Assembly (NCBI RefSeq): GCF_901447495.1
Contig: NZ_CABDWS010000012.1
Location: 1 to 51,633 of the forward strand
Length of the DNA: 51,633 nt
Direction of reading: 5' to 3'
DNA from: Haloimpatiens lingqiaonensis
GTDB lineage: Bacteria > Bacillota > Clostridia > Clostridiales > Clostridiaceae
Positions 25,699 to 36,828 of the stretch are shown here, piece by piece. Position numbers and translations under genes: made by a program. The number at the start of each line of letters is the position of its first letter. The stretch's first letter is position 1. The notes under the pieces were generated by a model that saw nothing but the letters and a program-made list of their open reading frames with translations, made no database searches and was not told the DNA's origin.

Positions 25699-25782
25699 TA
25701 TTACTTATTACTTTTTAACTCTTACCTACTTCTTACCTTTTACTTATTACTTTTTACCTATTACTTAATTCTTACCTTCTTC
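25699..25782. repeat. 7-bp periodic array (TATTACT/TCTTACC family)
   Basis: Repeated TATTACT, TTTTAAC, TCTTACC, TTTTACT and TTTTACC units, interrupted by two 4-nt insertions (TACT, TAAT). It fills much of the spoIID 3' flank. Confidence 0.8.
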
Positions 25783-25813
25783 ACAAATTTCAATTTGCAG
25801 AGGAGTTTATTTA

Positions 25814-25848
25814 AGTGCTAAGCGCTAAGTGCTCAGTGCTCAGTTAAT
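25814..25848. repeat. 7-bp periodic array abutting the spoIID stop codon
   Basis: AGTGCTA, AGCGCTA, AGTGCTC, AGTGCTC and AGTTAAT, ending at the first base of the spoIID stop codon (25848-25850). Confidence 0.85.
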
Positions 25849-26954
25849 TATCGCATAATTTCTTCTAATTTTTTTACTTCAGTATTTTGATAATAATGGC
25901 TTAATATATGCTGATATTTTTTGTTATCTTTTGCCATAACATTAGCACCCCATTGACTCATACCTACACCATGACCATATCCCTTACAATCTATCTTCAC
26001 ATACTCAGGTAAAAAACTTATATTAAAATTTGCAGAATTTAAATTTAAAGCCTTTCTAAATTGAGGACCAGTTACATTTACATTGCCAACTTTTATTGTT
26101 TTAACGCTACCCCCTTCTGTTCTAGATATTACTTTAACTTGATTTTTCACATTAGAAGATGATAATTTTGCTTTTGGGAAATTACTATTAATAGCCTTTA
26201 AAAAATCATTATAATTAATATTATTAGAAGCCTTATATCTATTGGATACTTCTTCTCCCGGACTAGAAACACTTTTTAAGTAAGGTAAACTACTTGAAAA
26301 AACTTCTTGAGAGTTTTCCGTTTTTCCGCTGCTAGTAGAAAAATACAGTGGTGAGGTAATTAATTTCCCATTATAAGTAATTACTTCTCCCGAAGTTTCA
26401 TTAACTGCTTGTACTACTTTCTTCCATAGAACGTCCCTATCTTTTGCAGGCCAAGCACTAAGCCTGCTTTCCTTTGATTTATAAACTTGGCAATGCACTG
26501 TGTCACACAAATCAGCCCCTTTACCATTTTCACAACCACCACCACCAAATTTTTTCATACGAGATATGGTATATGTCCTAGCTGCTACTGCTTGTGCCTT
26601 TAAAGCCTCTATATGAAAATTTGCAGGCATTTCTCCAGATACTACCCCTACTACATAGTCTTCTAAGCTAATTTCTTTTATTTTATCTTCACTTGTTATA
26701 TACACCTTAACCTTTTCTTCCTTACCATTGTATTGATATTTAACTACCGATGTGGAATCATTTTTGAAATTTCTTACACCATCTTCAGTATGATCCACAC
26801 TTTTTTCATGATTAATCCCCACAAAAATTATAGATAATAAAACCGTTGAAAGCATTGCAATAACTATTATTGAAGCCATAGTTTTAAAATAAGCTCCTAT
26901 TCCCCTGTAAACTTCCTTAAAAACATTACTTTTTATACTTTCGCCAATTTTCAT
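25848..26954 (-). CDS. spoIID: stage II sporulation protein D (lytic transglycosylase)
   Basis: SpoIID cleaves glycan strands between MurNAc and GlcNAc and, with SpoIIM and SpoIIP, drives engulfment. The 368-residue product has an N-terminal membrane anchor (about 27-48) and the SpoIID domain, with the hallmark EDYVVGVVSGEMPANFHIEA and LKAQAVAARTYTISRM region, paired cysteines in GGCENGKGADLCDTVHCQVY, and GYGHGVGMSQWGA near the end. The frame opens at a GTG three codons upstream inside AAGGGGTGG; the ATG at 26954 is preferred. It follows murA as in Bacillus (ywmB-murAA-spoIID). Confidence 0.96.
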   Translation of the reverse strand: MKIGESIKSNVFKEVYRGIGAYFKTMASIIVIAMLSTVLLSIIFVGINHEKSVDHTEDGVRNFKNDSTSVVKYQYNGKEEKVKVYITSEDKIKEISLEDYVVGVVSGEMPANFHIEALKAQAVAARTYTISRMKKFGGGGCENGKGADLCDTVHCQVYKSKESRLSAWPAKDRDVLWKKVVQAVNETSGEVITYNGKLITSPLYFSTSSGKTENSQEVFSSSLPYLKSVSSPGEEVSNRYKASNNINYNDFLKAINSNFPKAKLSSSNVKNQVKVISRTEGGSVKTIKVGNVNVTGPQFRKALNLNSANFNISFLPEYVKIDCKGYGHGVGMSQWGANVMAKDNKKYQHILSHYYQNTEVKKLEEIMR

Positions 26955-27021
26955 ACTAACCACCCCTTCGTTGAACTCATCACATTAGCTTTTGTTTATT
27001 GTTTATTAAACTTTCACACGT

Positions 27022-27245
27022 AGTAAAGAGTAAGAGGTAAAAGTTCTTGAAAAAATTCCACAAGCTGAATTTTCACTACAACTATTACTTATTACCTGTT
27101 ACTTACAAATTAACTATAAAAAACTCCTTGAGTTTTATCCTAAACTCTTACTTCTTACTTTGCTTAACTTTTACTTCTTACCTCTTACCTAATCTCTTAC
27201 TTCTTACTTTTTACTTCTTAGCTAATCTTTTACTTCTTACCTAAT
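27022..27245. repeat. clustered 7-bp periodic arrays (TTACTTC family)
   Basis: The 460 bp between spoIID and murA is largely made of these units. A short run AGTAAAG, AGTAAGA, GGTAAAA (27022-27042) is followed by TATTACT-type units (27083-27105) and a long run of CTTACTT, TTTTACT, TCTTACC and TCTTAGC units (27148-27245) in the opposite sense. There is no credible gene; the open frame across it simply translates the repeat into Leu/Tyr/Thr-rich sequence. Confidence 0.8.
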
Positions 27246-27338
27246 CCCATTACTTATCTGCAAATTTTAAATCATTTTCCACTCATCACTAACAATATAT
27301 TAAAAAGAAATATACTTTATTACAAAGTCATAGATAAG

Positions 27339-27386
27339 AAAAAAATTTTAAGCCGATTAAATTTTAAAATCAGCTTAAAATTTTTT
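27339..27386 (-). terminator. murA terminator
   Basis: AAAATTTTAAGC and downstream bases pair with GCTTAAAATTTT, with one mismatch in the upper stem. The T-run continues on the minus strand. Confidence 0.7.
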
Positions 27387-27414
27387 ATATCCTTTATAAT
27401 ATTATATTTTTTTA

Positions 27415-28668
27415 CTATATTCTTATTATATTTCCGCCTATTTTTTTAAATTTATTTTCTATATTCATATATCCTCTATCTATATGATAAATATCGCCTA
27501 TTAAAGTACACCCTTCTGCTGCTAAGCCTGCTAATATTAATGAAGCACCTGCTCTTAAATCCGTAGCTTTAACCTCTGCTCCTGTTAATTTTTCTACTCC
27601 ATCTATTACTGCAGACCTCCCATCTAATTTTATATTTGCACCCATCCTTTTTAATTCAGAGGCGTGCATAAATCTATTTTCGAATATAGTTTCTGTTATA
27701 ATGCTAGTACCCTTAACTGTAGATAACAAAGCCATCATCTGCGCTTGCATATCCGTTGGGAATCCTGGGTATGGCATAGTTTTTATATCTACAGGATTTA
27801 AGATCTTATTTCCATCTACAACTATACTGTCTCCTAATAAATCTATCTCTACATTCATCTCTGTTAATTTTGCAATTATAGGTTTTACATGTTCCTCATT
27901 TACATTATTTATCTTTAATTTACTTCTAGTTATAGCTGCAGCTACCATAAAGGTTCCAGCTTCTATCCTGTCATAAATAGGCTTATACTCGGTACTCTTA
28001 AGTTCCTTTACTCCTATTATTCTAAGTTTATCTGTACCAGCACCTATTATGTTAGCGCCCATGCTATTTAAAAAATTAGCTAAATCCACTATTTCTGGTT
28101 CTTCTGCGGCATTTTCTATAATAGTTTCCCCCTCCGCTAGTGTAGCTGCCATAATTAAGTTTTCTGTGGCTCCTACAGAAGGAAAATCTAAATATATGTT
28201 ACTTCCTTTAAGCTTATTAGCCTTTGCTTCTACATATCCATGTCCTACACTTACCTGGGCCCCTAATGCACTTAACCCTTTTAAATGCAAATCAATAGGT
28301 CTAGTTCCTATGTTACATCCTCCTGGCAGCGCTATTTTAAATTCACCAAATCTTGCAACCATTGGACCCATAACCAAAAAGGATGCCCTCATTTTTCTAA
28401 CTAATTCAGAAGATGGTTGTGATAATTTTAAATTACAATTATCAATATTTATGGTATTTTCTAATTCATCTACTTCTATGGATGAATTTAAAGATTTTAA
28501 TACTTCACAAATAACAAATACATCTTCAAGCATGGGTGCATTTTTAATAATACACTTTTCACTACATAATATACTTCCTGCTATTATAGGAAGAATAGCA
28601 TTTTTAGCTGAGCTTATATTAACTTCACCGCTTAATTTTCTACCACCATAAACTATTATCTTTTCCAT
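27415..28668 (-). CDS. murA: UDP-N-acetylglucosamine 1-carboxyvinyltransferase
   Basis: MurA transfers enolpyruvate from PEP to UDP-GlcNAc, the first committed step of peptidoglycan synthesis and the fosfomycin target. The 417-residue protein has the catalytic loop PGGCNIGTRPIDLH with Cys118, so it should be fosfomycin sensitive in principle, and RKMRASFLVMGP upstream of it. The ATG at 28668 follows GGGGGAT; the frame four codons longer lacks a site. It lies 20 nt after ywmB and before spoIID, a conserved order. A second murA may exist elsewhere, as in many Firmicutes. Confidence 0.96.
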   Translation of the reverse strand: MEKIIVYGGRKLSGEVNISSAKNAILPIIAGSILCSEKCIIKNAPMLEDVFVICEVLKSLNSSIEVDELENTINIDNCNLKLSQPSSELVRKMRASFLVMGPMVARFGEFKIALPGGCNIGTRPIDLHLKGLSALGAQVSVGHGYVEAKANKLKGSNIYLDFPSVGATENLIMAATLAEGETIIENAAEEPEIVDLANFLNSMGANIIGAGTDKLRIIGVKELKSTEYKPIYDRIEAGTFMVAAAITRSKLKINNVNEEHVKPIIAKLTEMNVEIDLLGDSIVVDGNKILNPVDIKTMPYPGFPTDMQAQMMALLSTVKGTSIITETIFENRFMHASELKRMGANIKLDGRSAVIDGVEKLTGAEVKATDLRAGASLILAGLAAEGCTLIGDIYHIDRGYMNIENKFKKIGGNIIRI

Positions 28669-28688
28669 AATATCCCCCATTTCTTTTC

Positions 28689-29399
28689 CTAATAATCTAA
28701 TATTATTTGTGGAGTTCCTATAATTAAATAATTTCTAAGACCATATTTACAAACTGAATAATTAAAATCTACTAATTTTCCATTTACTAAAATAGGATCG
28801 TATTTTCCAGTGTAGCAACATGTACTATAACCATTATTTATTTTTGTAGATTCTACATTTTTAACATTGTCCTTTTGAAGTATTTTACTTATTTCCTCAT
28901 TAACTGTCGCTAAGTTGCCATCATCTATTTTGGCTTTTAAATAGCAGAAGTACTTGTTCTTAGGATTGCTTTCAATTATTTTTATTGAATTTTTTATCTT
29001 TGCCTTTAAACCTTCACAATTATTTTCATTGCTCTTACATAAAATATTTACACTTATCACTTGCTGTCCATTGTATTTTTTACCTTGAACATATCCTTTA
29101 ATATTTTCATCATGTATTTCCAAACAGTATAACTCATTAGAAGCTATTTCTTTATAATTTACTTTAGGAGCCATATTTTCTAATATAGCTTTACAAACCT
29201 TCTTAGGATCCTTTTCAGTACTAAAAGAAGTTATTATTCCATACTCTTCAACATGAGCGTTAATTTTAGATATGATTTCACTAAATAAGCCTGAATTATT
29301 TTTACTCTCACAAAAATAATTATTAACAATACCTAAAGCTAAAATAATTGTTATAAAAAACATTATATTAATTCTTATAATATTCTTTTTAAATTTCAT
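28689..29399 (-). CDS. ywmB: YwmB family protein
   Basis: The 236-residue protein has an N-terminal hydrophobic anchor (about 9-26) and an extracytoplasmic domain of the YwmB/DUF1779 family, which is named for a TATA-box-binding-protein-like fold; the function is unknown. Identification rests on weak sequence recognition plus the diagnostic position between the ATP synthase operon and murA-spoIID. The ATG follows AGGGGGT. Cysteines are spread through the domain (for example C69, C107, C121 and the CC pair near 192), possibly forming disulphides. Confidence 0.7.
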   Translation of the reverse strand: MKFKKNIIRINIMFFITIILALGIVNNYFCESKNNSGLFSEIISKINAHVEEYGIITSFSTEKDPKKVCKAILENMAPKVNYKEIASNELYCLEIHDENIKGYVQGKKYNGQQVISVNILCKSNENNCEGLKAKIKNSIKIIESNPKNKYFCYLKAKIDDGNLATVNEEISKILQKDNVKNVESTKINNGYSTCCYTGKYDPILVNGKLVDFNYSVCKYGLRNYLIIGTPQIILDY

Positions 29400-29588
29400 C
29401 TTAACCCCCTACCTTTCCTTAGAAATTATTGCCAAAAACAAAAAAATTTATTCACTTACTAAAAAAAATTATAAATTAAATATTTTCTAAGTAATTAGGT
29501 TAAGAAGCCCCACTGGCTTTAGGAATATATTAATAATATATATATTAATCACTTAAAGTGTGCTTATTTACATATACAATATAAAAAA

Positions 29589-29615
29589 AACTTCTGTGTA
29601 TAATACACAGAAGTT
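29589..29615 (-). terminator. ATP synthase operon terminator
   Basis: AACTTCTGTGTAT pairs with its complement across a minimal loop. On the minus strand it is followed by TTTTTTTTAT. Confidence 0.9.
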
Positions 29616-29618
29616 CTT

Positions 29619-30023
29619 TTATATGTTCTTAAATTTTAATCTAATCATTGCCCTTGCTAAAGCCATTTGAGCTCTTTGCACATCCAAACTCTCTTGTTTA
29701 TTAGCAAGTCTTTCCTCAGCTCTTTTTTTAGCTGCTTCAGCTCTATTAAAATCTATTTCTTCAGGCCATTCACAAGCATCGCATAATATTTTAACTTTAT
29801 TATTTTCCACTTGTATTATGCCACTGGATGTAAATGCCTTAAACTCTTTACCATTTTTATCTTTGAAAACAGTAATTGTAGGCTTTAAAAGAGCTATTAT
29901 AGGTAAACGCCCTGGAAGTATTCCTATATGTCCGTTTAAAGTTTCTGTATTTATTTCTTTTATATCTCCATTATAAAACTCCTTTTCTGGAGTAATTATA
30001 AGTAGATTTAAAACACCGTCCAT
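29619..30023 (-). CDS. atpC: ATP synthase F1 epsilon subunit
   Basis: Epsilon is part of the central stalk and inhibits the ATPase in its extended form. The 134-residue product has the N-terminal beta-sandwich (GHIGILPGRLPIIALLKP) and the C-terminal helical hairpin (RAEAAKKRAEERLANKQE). It is the last gene of the operon, 15 nt after atpD, with the terminator four bases past its stop. Confidence 0.97.
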   Translation of the reverse strand: MDGVLNLLIITPEKEFYNGDIKEINTETLNGHIGILPGRLPIIALLKPTITVFKDKNGKEFKAFTSSGIIQVENNKVKILCDACEWPEEIDFNRAEAAKKRAEERLANKQESLDVQRAQMALARAMIRLKFKNI

Positions 30024-30038
30024 TTAAATCGCTCCCAT

Positions 30039-31457
<1,419 letters not shown>

Positions 31458-32324
31458 TTATTTTTGAGCCTCAGCACCACCAACAATTTCTGAAATCTCC
31501 TGTGTTATGGCGCTTTGTCTTATTCTATTATATTTAATATTTAATTTCTCTAAAAGATCATTTGCATTTCTAGTTGCATTGCTCATGGCCTCAACTCTAG
31601 AAGCCTGTTCACTGCACTTAGAGCTTATCATGCAATTTAATACCGTTCCTGTAATATAGCCACCCAATCTTTCCTGCAAAATCTCACCTGCTGAAGGCTC
31701 AAATTCAAAGTAACTCTGTACATCACTTTTTTCTTCTTCCTTTTGAGATTTATTTTCTAAAGGAAGAAGTTTTTTAACCTTTATAGAACGCTTTACAGTA
31801 CTAATAAACTCATGGTAAACTATATTAACTTCTCCTACTTCCCCTTTTTCATACATATCTAAAGCTTGTTTCACTAATATATTAGCCTCTTGAGAAGTTG
31901 GTATATCTGGTATTTCCACATATTCTGCTACAGTTTCGATATTAAATCTTTTTAAATAATTTCTTCCCTTTTGCCCCACCACAATAACTAAAGATTTATC
32001 TCTACGACCTTTAATAAGCCCAATGGTATGATTTACCACTTCTCCATTAAATCCTCCGCAAAGACCTGAGTCAGAGGTAAGCATTATATATAATTTTTTC
32101 TCACTACTATTTCCATTTTTATATATATTGCTTTTTTCATCTGCAAATACAACTTTACTCATTATTTCTTCTAAGTATTCATAGTATTTATCATTAGACC
32201 CCAGTCTATCTCTGGACTTTTTTAATTTTGAAGTAGCTACCACGTTCATAGCTCTAGTTATTTTTCTAGTATTTGTTATGGATTTTATTCTTCTTTTTAT
32301 CGCAATAAGTCCTGCTCCAGCCAT
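31458..32324 (-). CDS. atpG: ATP synthase F1 gamma subunit
   Basis: Gamma is the rotating central shaft. The 288-residue product has the conserved N-terminal helix (IKRRIKSITNTRKITRAM) and C-terminal helix (SRVEAMSNATRNANDLLEKL and RIRQSAITQEISEIVGGAEA). LTSDSGLCGGFN lies between them. The ATG follows GGAGGTG. Confidence 0.98.
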   Translation of the reverse strand: MAGAGLIAIKRRIKSITNTRKITRAMNVVATSKLKKSRDRLGSNDKYYEYLEEIMSKVVFADEKSNIYKNGNSSEKKLYIMLTSDSGLCGGFNGEVVNHTIGLIKGRRDKSLVIVVGQKGRNYLKRFNIETVAEYVEIPDIPTSQEANILVKQALDMYEKGEVGEVNIVYHEFISTVKRSIKVKKLLPLENKSQKEEEKSDVQSYFEFEPSAGEILQERLGGYITGTVLNCMISSKCSEQASRVEAMSNATRNANDLLEKLNIKYNRIRQSAITQEISEIVGGAEAQK

Positions 32325-32345
32325 AGTTCACCTCCTGCAGGGAAG

Positions 32346-33860
32346 CTATCTCCCTGCTAAAAATACTTTTTTAAACTCTTCAATGGCCTTTGACAATTCG
32401 CTCTTAATATCTTCTGTTAACTCTTTCTTTTCTAATATATCCTTGCCTAAATGTCTATAATGAGTATCTACATAATCAAAGAATTCACTTTCAAACTTTC
32501 TTATATCCATTACAGGTACATCCATTAAATGATCATTTACTGCTGCAAAAATAATCATAATTTGTTTATCTACTGCCATAGGCTTGTATTGTTCTTGCTT
32601 TAATATTTCTATTAATCTCTTTCCTTTTTCCAATCTCTTTTTAGTTTCTTTATCAAGATCAGAACCAAATTGAGCAAAAGCTGCTAATTCTCTATATTGA
32701 GCTAACTCTAATCTTAAAGTTCCTGATACTTGTTTCATGGCTTTTATTTGTGCATTTCCACCAACTCTTGAAACTGATATACCTGCATTTATAGCTGGCT
32801 TTTGTCCTGAGTGGAATAATTCTGACTCTAGGAATATTTGTCCATCAGTTATAGATATTACGTTAGTTGGTATATATGCTGTAACGTCTCCTGCCAATGT
32901 TTCTATTATTGGTAGAGCTGTTATAGATCCTCCACCAAGTTTATCAGAAAGTTTTGCAGCTCTTTCTAAAAGTCTTGAGTGTAAATAGAAAACGTCTCCT
33001 GGATAAGCTTCTCTACCTGGTGCTCTACGAAGTAATAAAGCCATAGTTCTGTAAGCAACCGCATGCTTTGATAAATCGTCATAAACTATCAAAACATCTT
33101 TGCCCTTATCCATAAAATATTCTCCCATACTACAACCAGAAAAAGGTGCTAAATATTGAAGTGGTGCTGAATCTGAAGCTGTAGAGGATACAACTATAGT
33201 ATAATCCATAGCTCCCATCTCAGTTAAAGTGTTTACTATATGTGCTACTGTAGATTGTTTCTGTCCAATAGCTACATATATACAGATAACATCTTTTCCC
33301 TTTTGATTTAATATAGCATCTATAGCAATAGCAGTTTTACCTGTTTGTCTATCTCCTATTATAAGTTCCCTTTGACCTTTTCCTATTGGTACCATGGAAT
33401 CTATAGCCTTTATTCCTGTTTGAAGAGGTTTTTTAACTGATTGTCTTTCAATAACTCCTGGTGCTTGATGTTCTACTGGTCTATATTCTGACTCCTTAAT
33501 AGGTCCTTTTCCATCTATTGGCATACCTAGAGGATTTACAACTCTACCAACCATTGCCTCGCCTACAGGTACCTGTACAACTCTTCCAGTTCTCTTAACA
33601 ATATCTCCCTCTTTTATGCCCTTTTCTGAGCCTAATAATACACATCCTACATTATCTTGCTCTAGATTTAATGCCATTCCATATATATCATTTGGGAACT
33701 CTAGTAATTCACCTTCCATACAATCGTCTAGTCCATATACTCTAGAAACTCCATCGCCTATCTGAACTATAGTTCCAGAATCCTCAGTGTGTATCTTCTT
33801 TTCATATCTTTCTATTTCTCTTTTAATTATTGATGTTATTTCTTCTGGTTTAACGTTCAT
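32346..33860 (-). CDS. atpA: ATP synthase F1 alpha subunit
   Basis: Alpha forms the hexamer with beta and binds non-catalytic nucleotides. The 504-residue product has Walker [10 protein letters not shown], the segment [13 protein letters not shown], and [20 protein letters not shown]. The C-terminal region is standard in length. It follows atpH by 17 nt. Confidence 0.99.
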   Translation of the reverse strand: MNVKPEEITSIIKREIERYEKKIHTEDSGTIVQIGDGVSRVYGLDDCMEGELLEFPNDIYGMALNLEQDNVGCVLLGSEKGIKEGDIVKRTGRVVQVPVGEAMVGRVVNPLGMPIDGKGPIKESEYRPVEHQAPGVIERQSVKKPLQTGIKAIDSMVPIGKGQRELIIGDRQTGKTAIAIDAILNQKGKDVICIYVAIGQKQSTVAHIVNTLTEMGAMDYTIVVSSTASDSAPLQYLAPFSGCSMGEYFMDKGKDVLIVYDDLSKHAVAYRTMALLLRRAPGREAYPGDVFYLHSRLLERAAKLSDKLGGGSITALPIIETLAGDVTAYIPTNVISITDGQIFLESELFHSGQKPAINAGISVSRVGGNAQIKAMKQVSGTLRLELAQYRELAAFAQFGSDLDKETKKRLEKGKRLIEILKQEQYKPMAVDKQIMIIFAAVNDHLMDVPVMDIRKFESEFFDYVDTHYRHLGKDILEKKELTEDIKSELSKAIEEFKKVFLAGR

Positions 33861-33877
33861 GGTATCACCTCTCTTCG

Positions 33878-34411
33878 TTACTTAATTACACGTCGTCTTA
33901 TCTCGTTGATTTTTGTTTTTATTGTTCCATCAATTACATCATCACCGATTTTCACGTGAACACCACCGATTATTCTCTTATCTAAATTCTCCTGAAAAAT
34001 AATCTCTTTATTATAAATCTTGTTTAATTTTTCTTTTAAATTATTCTTTTCCTGTTCATTTAAAGGTATTACTGTTGTTACTTCTGCTAGAAGAATATTA
34101 TTTCTCTCAAGATGTATCTTTTCCATCTCTTTAAGTTTTTCTTCTAAATATAATATTCTATCCTTTTCTATTAATATAAGAAGAAATGATAGTAAGTCCT
34201 CATCAATTTTACCTTTAAATACATTTATGAAGATTTTCTTTTTTTTGGATGTAGTTATCTCTGGGTGCTTTATGACCTGCAAAAATTCTGTATTATTTTT
34301 AATTAAATCTACTATTTCTTGCAGATCATTCATGTATTCATCTAGCTTACCCTTGGACTCTGCCACTTCATAAAGAGCTAGTGCATATCTCCTATCTAAA
34401 TATTCATACAT
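33878..34411 (-). CDS. atpH: ATP synthase delta subunit
   Basis: Delta links the b-subunit stator to the top of the alpha/beta hexamer. The 177-residue helical protein starts [17 protein letters not shown], a typical delta N-terminus, and ends with [21 protein letters not shown]. Only three bases separate it from atpF, and its AAGGTAGG ribosome binding site lies in the atpF 3' end, suggesting coupling. Confidence 0.97.
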   Translation of the reverse strand: MYEYLDRRYALALYEVAESKGKLDEYMNDLQEIVDLIKNNTEFLQVIKHPEITTSKKKKIFINVFKGKIDEDLLSFLLILIEKDRILYLEEKLKEMEKIHLERNNILLAEVTTVIPLNEQEKNNLKEKLNKIYNKEIIFQENLDKRIIGGVHVKIGDDVIDGTIKTKINEIRRRVIK

Positions 34412-34414
34412 AGT

Positions 34415-34900
34415 CTATATACCTACCTTAGCAATGAAATCATCTATTAATCTTCTATGCTCATTTTCATCAATAGCTTTTTCTAAAACTTTTTCTGATA
34501 AAATTATAGATAGGTCTACAACCTGTTCTTTAACTTCTTGCTGAGCCTTTTCTTTTTCCCTTTGAATATCTACTTCTGCACGCTTCATTATCATTTTTGC
34601 TTCTGCATTAGCATTATTCACTATATCCTCATAAACTTTTTCTGCTTTTTCTTTATATTGTTCAACTATTCTTTTACCTTCTTTAGCAGATTCTATTGCT
34701 AATTTTTCATTTTCTCCTTTTAACCTAAAAGCCTCTTCTCTATCTTGCTTTGCTGTCTTTATGTCATCTTCTATTTTACTTCTTCTATTATTCATAAATT
34801 CCATAACTTTTTCAAATAAAAAATGCTTTAAAATAAGAAACAAAACAAGGAAGTTAATCATAGCAAATATGATTTGGCTAGGTACTATTTTCATTTCCAT
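34415..34900 (-). CDS. atpF: ATP synthase Fo b subunit
   Basis: Subunit b forms the peripheral stalk. The 161-residue protein has one N-terminal membrane span (about 8-28) followed by a long charged helix (RRSKIEDDIKTAKQDREEAF and onward) expected to dimerise as a coiled coil. Confidence 0.97.
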   Translation of the reverse strand: MEMKIVPSQIIFAMINFLVLFLILKHFLFEKVMEFMNNRRSKIEDDIKTAKQDREEAFRLKGENEKLAIESAKEGKRIVEQYKEKAEKVYEDIVNNANAEAKMIMKRAEVDIQREKEKAQQEVKEQVVDLSIILSEKVLEKAIDENEHRRLIDDFIAKVGI

Positions 34901-34946
34901 GAAAAGCCTCCTCTCAATCTACAAAGGTATAATTTGGAGACATTCC

Positions 34947-35189
34947 TTATTTTATTCCTACAAATATTAATAATAAAGCTACAAGTAATCCATATATAGC
35001 AGTAGCTTCTGATAATGCTCCACCAACAATTAACGCTTTTGTTATTTTATCACTAGCCTCTGGTTGTCTAGCTATACTTTCTACAGCTTTTCCTGTAGCA
35101 TTTCCTGTTCCTAAAGCTCCTCCTATACAAGATAAAGCAGCAAGTCCTGCTGCTAAAGCAGTCATACCTAATGCAAATGAATTATTCAT
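34947..35189 (-). CDS. atpE: ATP synthase Fo c subunit (proteolipid)
   Basis: The c ring carries ions across the membrane. The 80-residue hairpin has two membrane helices joined by the polar loop ARQPEA. The ion-binding carboxylate is E61 in ALSEATAIY. Compared with sodium-type c subunits, the Gln in helix 1 is Thr (T28) and the Ser after the Glu is Ala (A62), while the Tyr (Y66) is kept, so proton coupling is more likely. It is the most abundant product of the operon and has generous spacers on both sides (73 and 46 nt), as often seen for boosted translation. Confidence 0.97.
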   Translation of the reverse strand: MNNSFALGMTALAAGLAALSCIGGALGTGNATGKAVESIARQPEASDKITKALIVGGALSEATAIYGLLVALLLIFVGIK

Positions 35190-35262
35190 TATAAATTCCT
35201 CCTTAAATTTTTTAATTATAAATTTTATAAATTCTATATGTAAAATAAATTTATTAAACTAA

Positions 35263-35910
35263 TTAATCATGCTCTGCTATAAGCTTAATATTTATCATAG
35301 TTAACATAATAAATATAACCATTTGAAGCGAGCCATCAAAAACATCAAAATAAGCATGCAGTGGTATTGGTATTCCAAACTGTACTACAGCTCCCACATG
35401 TCTTAAAGCCTCATAAAGCAAATCCATTATTATTGTAGCTGCAAACATATTTCCAAAAAGTCTTAAACTAAGTGATATTGGAAAGGATATTCTTTCCAGT
35501 ATATTTAGCGGAAGTAAAAACGCATAAGGTTGAGCGAATCCTAAAAAGTAATGTATAATTCCAACTTTCTTTATAGTGTAACCTTGAACAACTAAAAAGC
35601 TAACTAATCCCAACCCTAAAGCCACACTGTAATCAGAAGTAGGCGGCTTTATTCCTACTAAACCTACTAAGTTCAAGCAAAGTAAAAATAAAAATAATGT
35701 TCCTATAAAAGGCACAAATCCTATATACTCTTTTCCCATATTATCCTCTACTAGACCTGCAATAAGTTCCACAAAAGCTTCTGCAACATTTTGTTTTCCT
35801 TCTGGAACTTCTTTAAAACTTCTAGTCAGCACAATTGAAAGAATAATAAGTATTATCATTATTACCCATTGAGCAACAAGTCCTGTAGTTATGATATTCT
35901 CTAATGTCAT
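35263..35910 (-). CDS. atpB: ATP synthase Fo a subunit
   Basis: Subunit a forms the two ion half-channels against the c ring. The 215-residue protein has five or so membrane segments and the essential arginine in LSLRLFGNMFAATI. The C-terminal helix has the conserved HAYFDVFDGSLQMVIFIMLT. The ATG follows GGGAGTG. Confidence 0.97.
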   Translation of the reverse strand: MTLENIITTGLVAQWVIMIILIILSIVLTRSFKEVPEGKQNVAEAFVELIAGLVEDNMGKEYIGFVPFIGTLFLFLLCLNLVGLVGIKPPTSDYSVALGLGLVSFLVVQGYTIKKVGIIHYFLGFAQPYAFLLPLNILERISFPISLSLRLFGNMFAATIIMDLLYEALRHVGAVVQFGIPIPLHAYFDVFDGSLQMVIFIMLTMINIKLIAEHD

Positions 35911-35927
35911 ATAGTCACTCCCTTCAT

Positions 35928-36284
35928 TTATCTAATTAAACATGCATATACTATCAGTGATATAAAATTGCAAGTATAACCTAACATAAAAGAAAATATG
36001 TAATTTGTATTTTCTTTTATTATAAATAATGCAACAATACAAACTAATACTGCCCTTAGCACTAAACTGATTGTACAAATTCTCTTTTGCGATTTTCTCT
36101 TTAAATTAAAAGAATAATTAATCAAAAGAGCATTTATAGAAAAACTTAATATACTAATAAATAGTCCCATGAAAAACGTTTTAGTATATTCTCTAAAAAA
36201 AATAAACACAAAAGTTCCTATAAATAATCCTAAAATGAAATTAATATTAACAATCCTTTTAAATGCCTTGACAGTTTCTTGCAT
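35928..36284 (-). CDS. atpI: ATP synthase protein I (AtpI)
   Basis: AtpI is a small membrane protein that assists c-ring assembly. The 118-residue product has four hydrophobic segments and starts MQETVKAFKRIVNINFILG. The frame opens at GTG 36299 inside GGAGG; the ATG at 36284 has GGAGG eight bases upstream. It is the first gene of the operon, the usual place for atpI, which supports the call because the sequence itself is poorly conserved. Confidence 0.85.
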   Translation of the reverse strand: MQETVKAFKRIVNINFILGLFIGTFVFIFFREYTKTFFMGLFISILSFSINALLINYSFNLKRKSQKRICTISLVLRAVLVCIVALFIIKENTNYIFSFMLGYTCNFISLIVYACLIR

Positions 36285-36775
36285 ATTCCTTGCCTCCACA
36301 TTTAGTATAAAGTCAATTATATTACTGTATTTTTTATAAACAAAACCTAATTTTATTTGATTTTGAATGATTTTTCTTGTTTAATGCTTGATTTATTTAT
36401 AAATATTGCCTTTTTCTTTCTGTGGCGATTTAATGCTCTAAAATACTAAGTTTTAAATTTTGCCATTTTTAATTCTTCATTTTTAAGACTATATAGAATT
36501 TTCATACTTATGTAATAATTTTTTTTGTTTACATTATTGTTTAAAATAATTTATAAACAGTTTTAATTTTTTTAATAAATATTTATTTTTCTATTTGAAT
36601 ATTTAATTATTAACTTGTTATACAAAAAATCAGCTTTCTTTTTACAATTGACCGGGTACATGCATACTTATTCAAGATTTCTTAAATTCTTTTTATTCTT
36701 TTTCTATATTATTAGCAATATGTAGTGTAAATATTTATATATTTCTTTTTCTATATATGCTTTTTAACATAAAAA
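36285..36775. other. AT-rich intergenic region upstream of the atp operon
   Basis: About 490 bp without a gene. A possible minus-strand promoter for atpI is TTGTTT (36338-36343), 16 nt, TATAAT (36316-36321), giving a short leader. A brief 7-bp periodic stretch (TTTGCCA, TTTTTAA, TTCTTCA, TTTTTAA) lies near 36457-36485. Nothing else is recognised. Confidence 0.5.
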
Positions 36776-36799
36776 AGAGAGCGTATAAATACACTCTCT
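36776..36799 (-). terminator. thl terminator
   Basis: AGAGAG..GT pairs with AC..CTCTCT around a 6-nt loop. On the minus strand it is followed by TTTTTTATG. Confidence 0.75.
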
Positions 36800-36828
36800 A
36801 ATAAAACAATTTGAAAATTTAATTAAAA

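Noticed and set aside
27047-27244. A 65-codon open frame rich in Leu, Tyr and Thr
   Set aside because: It is a translation of the TTACTTC-type heptamer array, with no ribosome binding site.
28049-28651. A 200-codon open frame antisense to murA
   Set aside because: Long only because of murA codon use; murA is intact and the antisense frame has no start signal.
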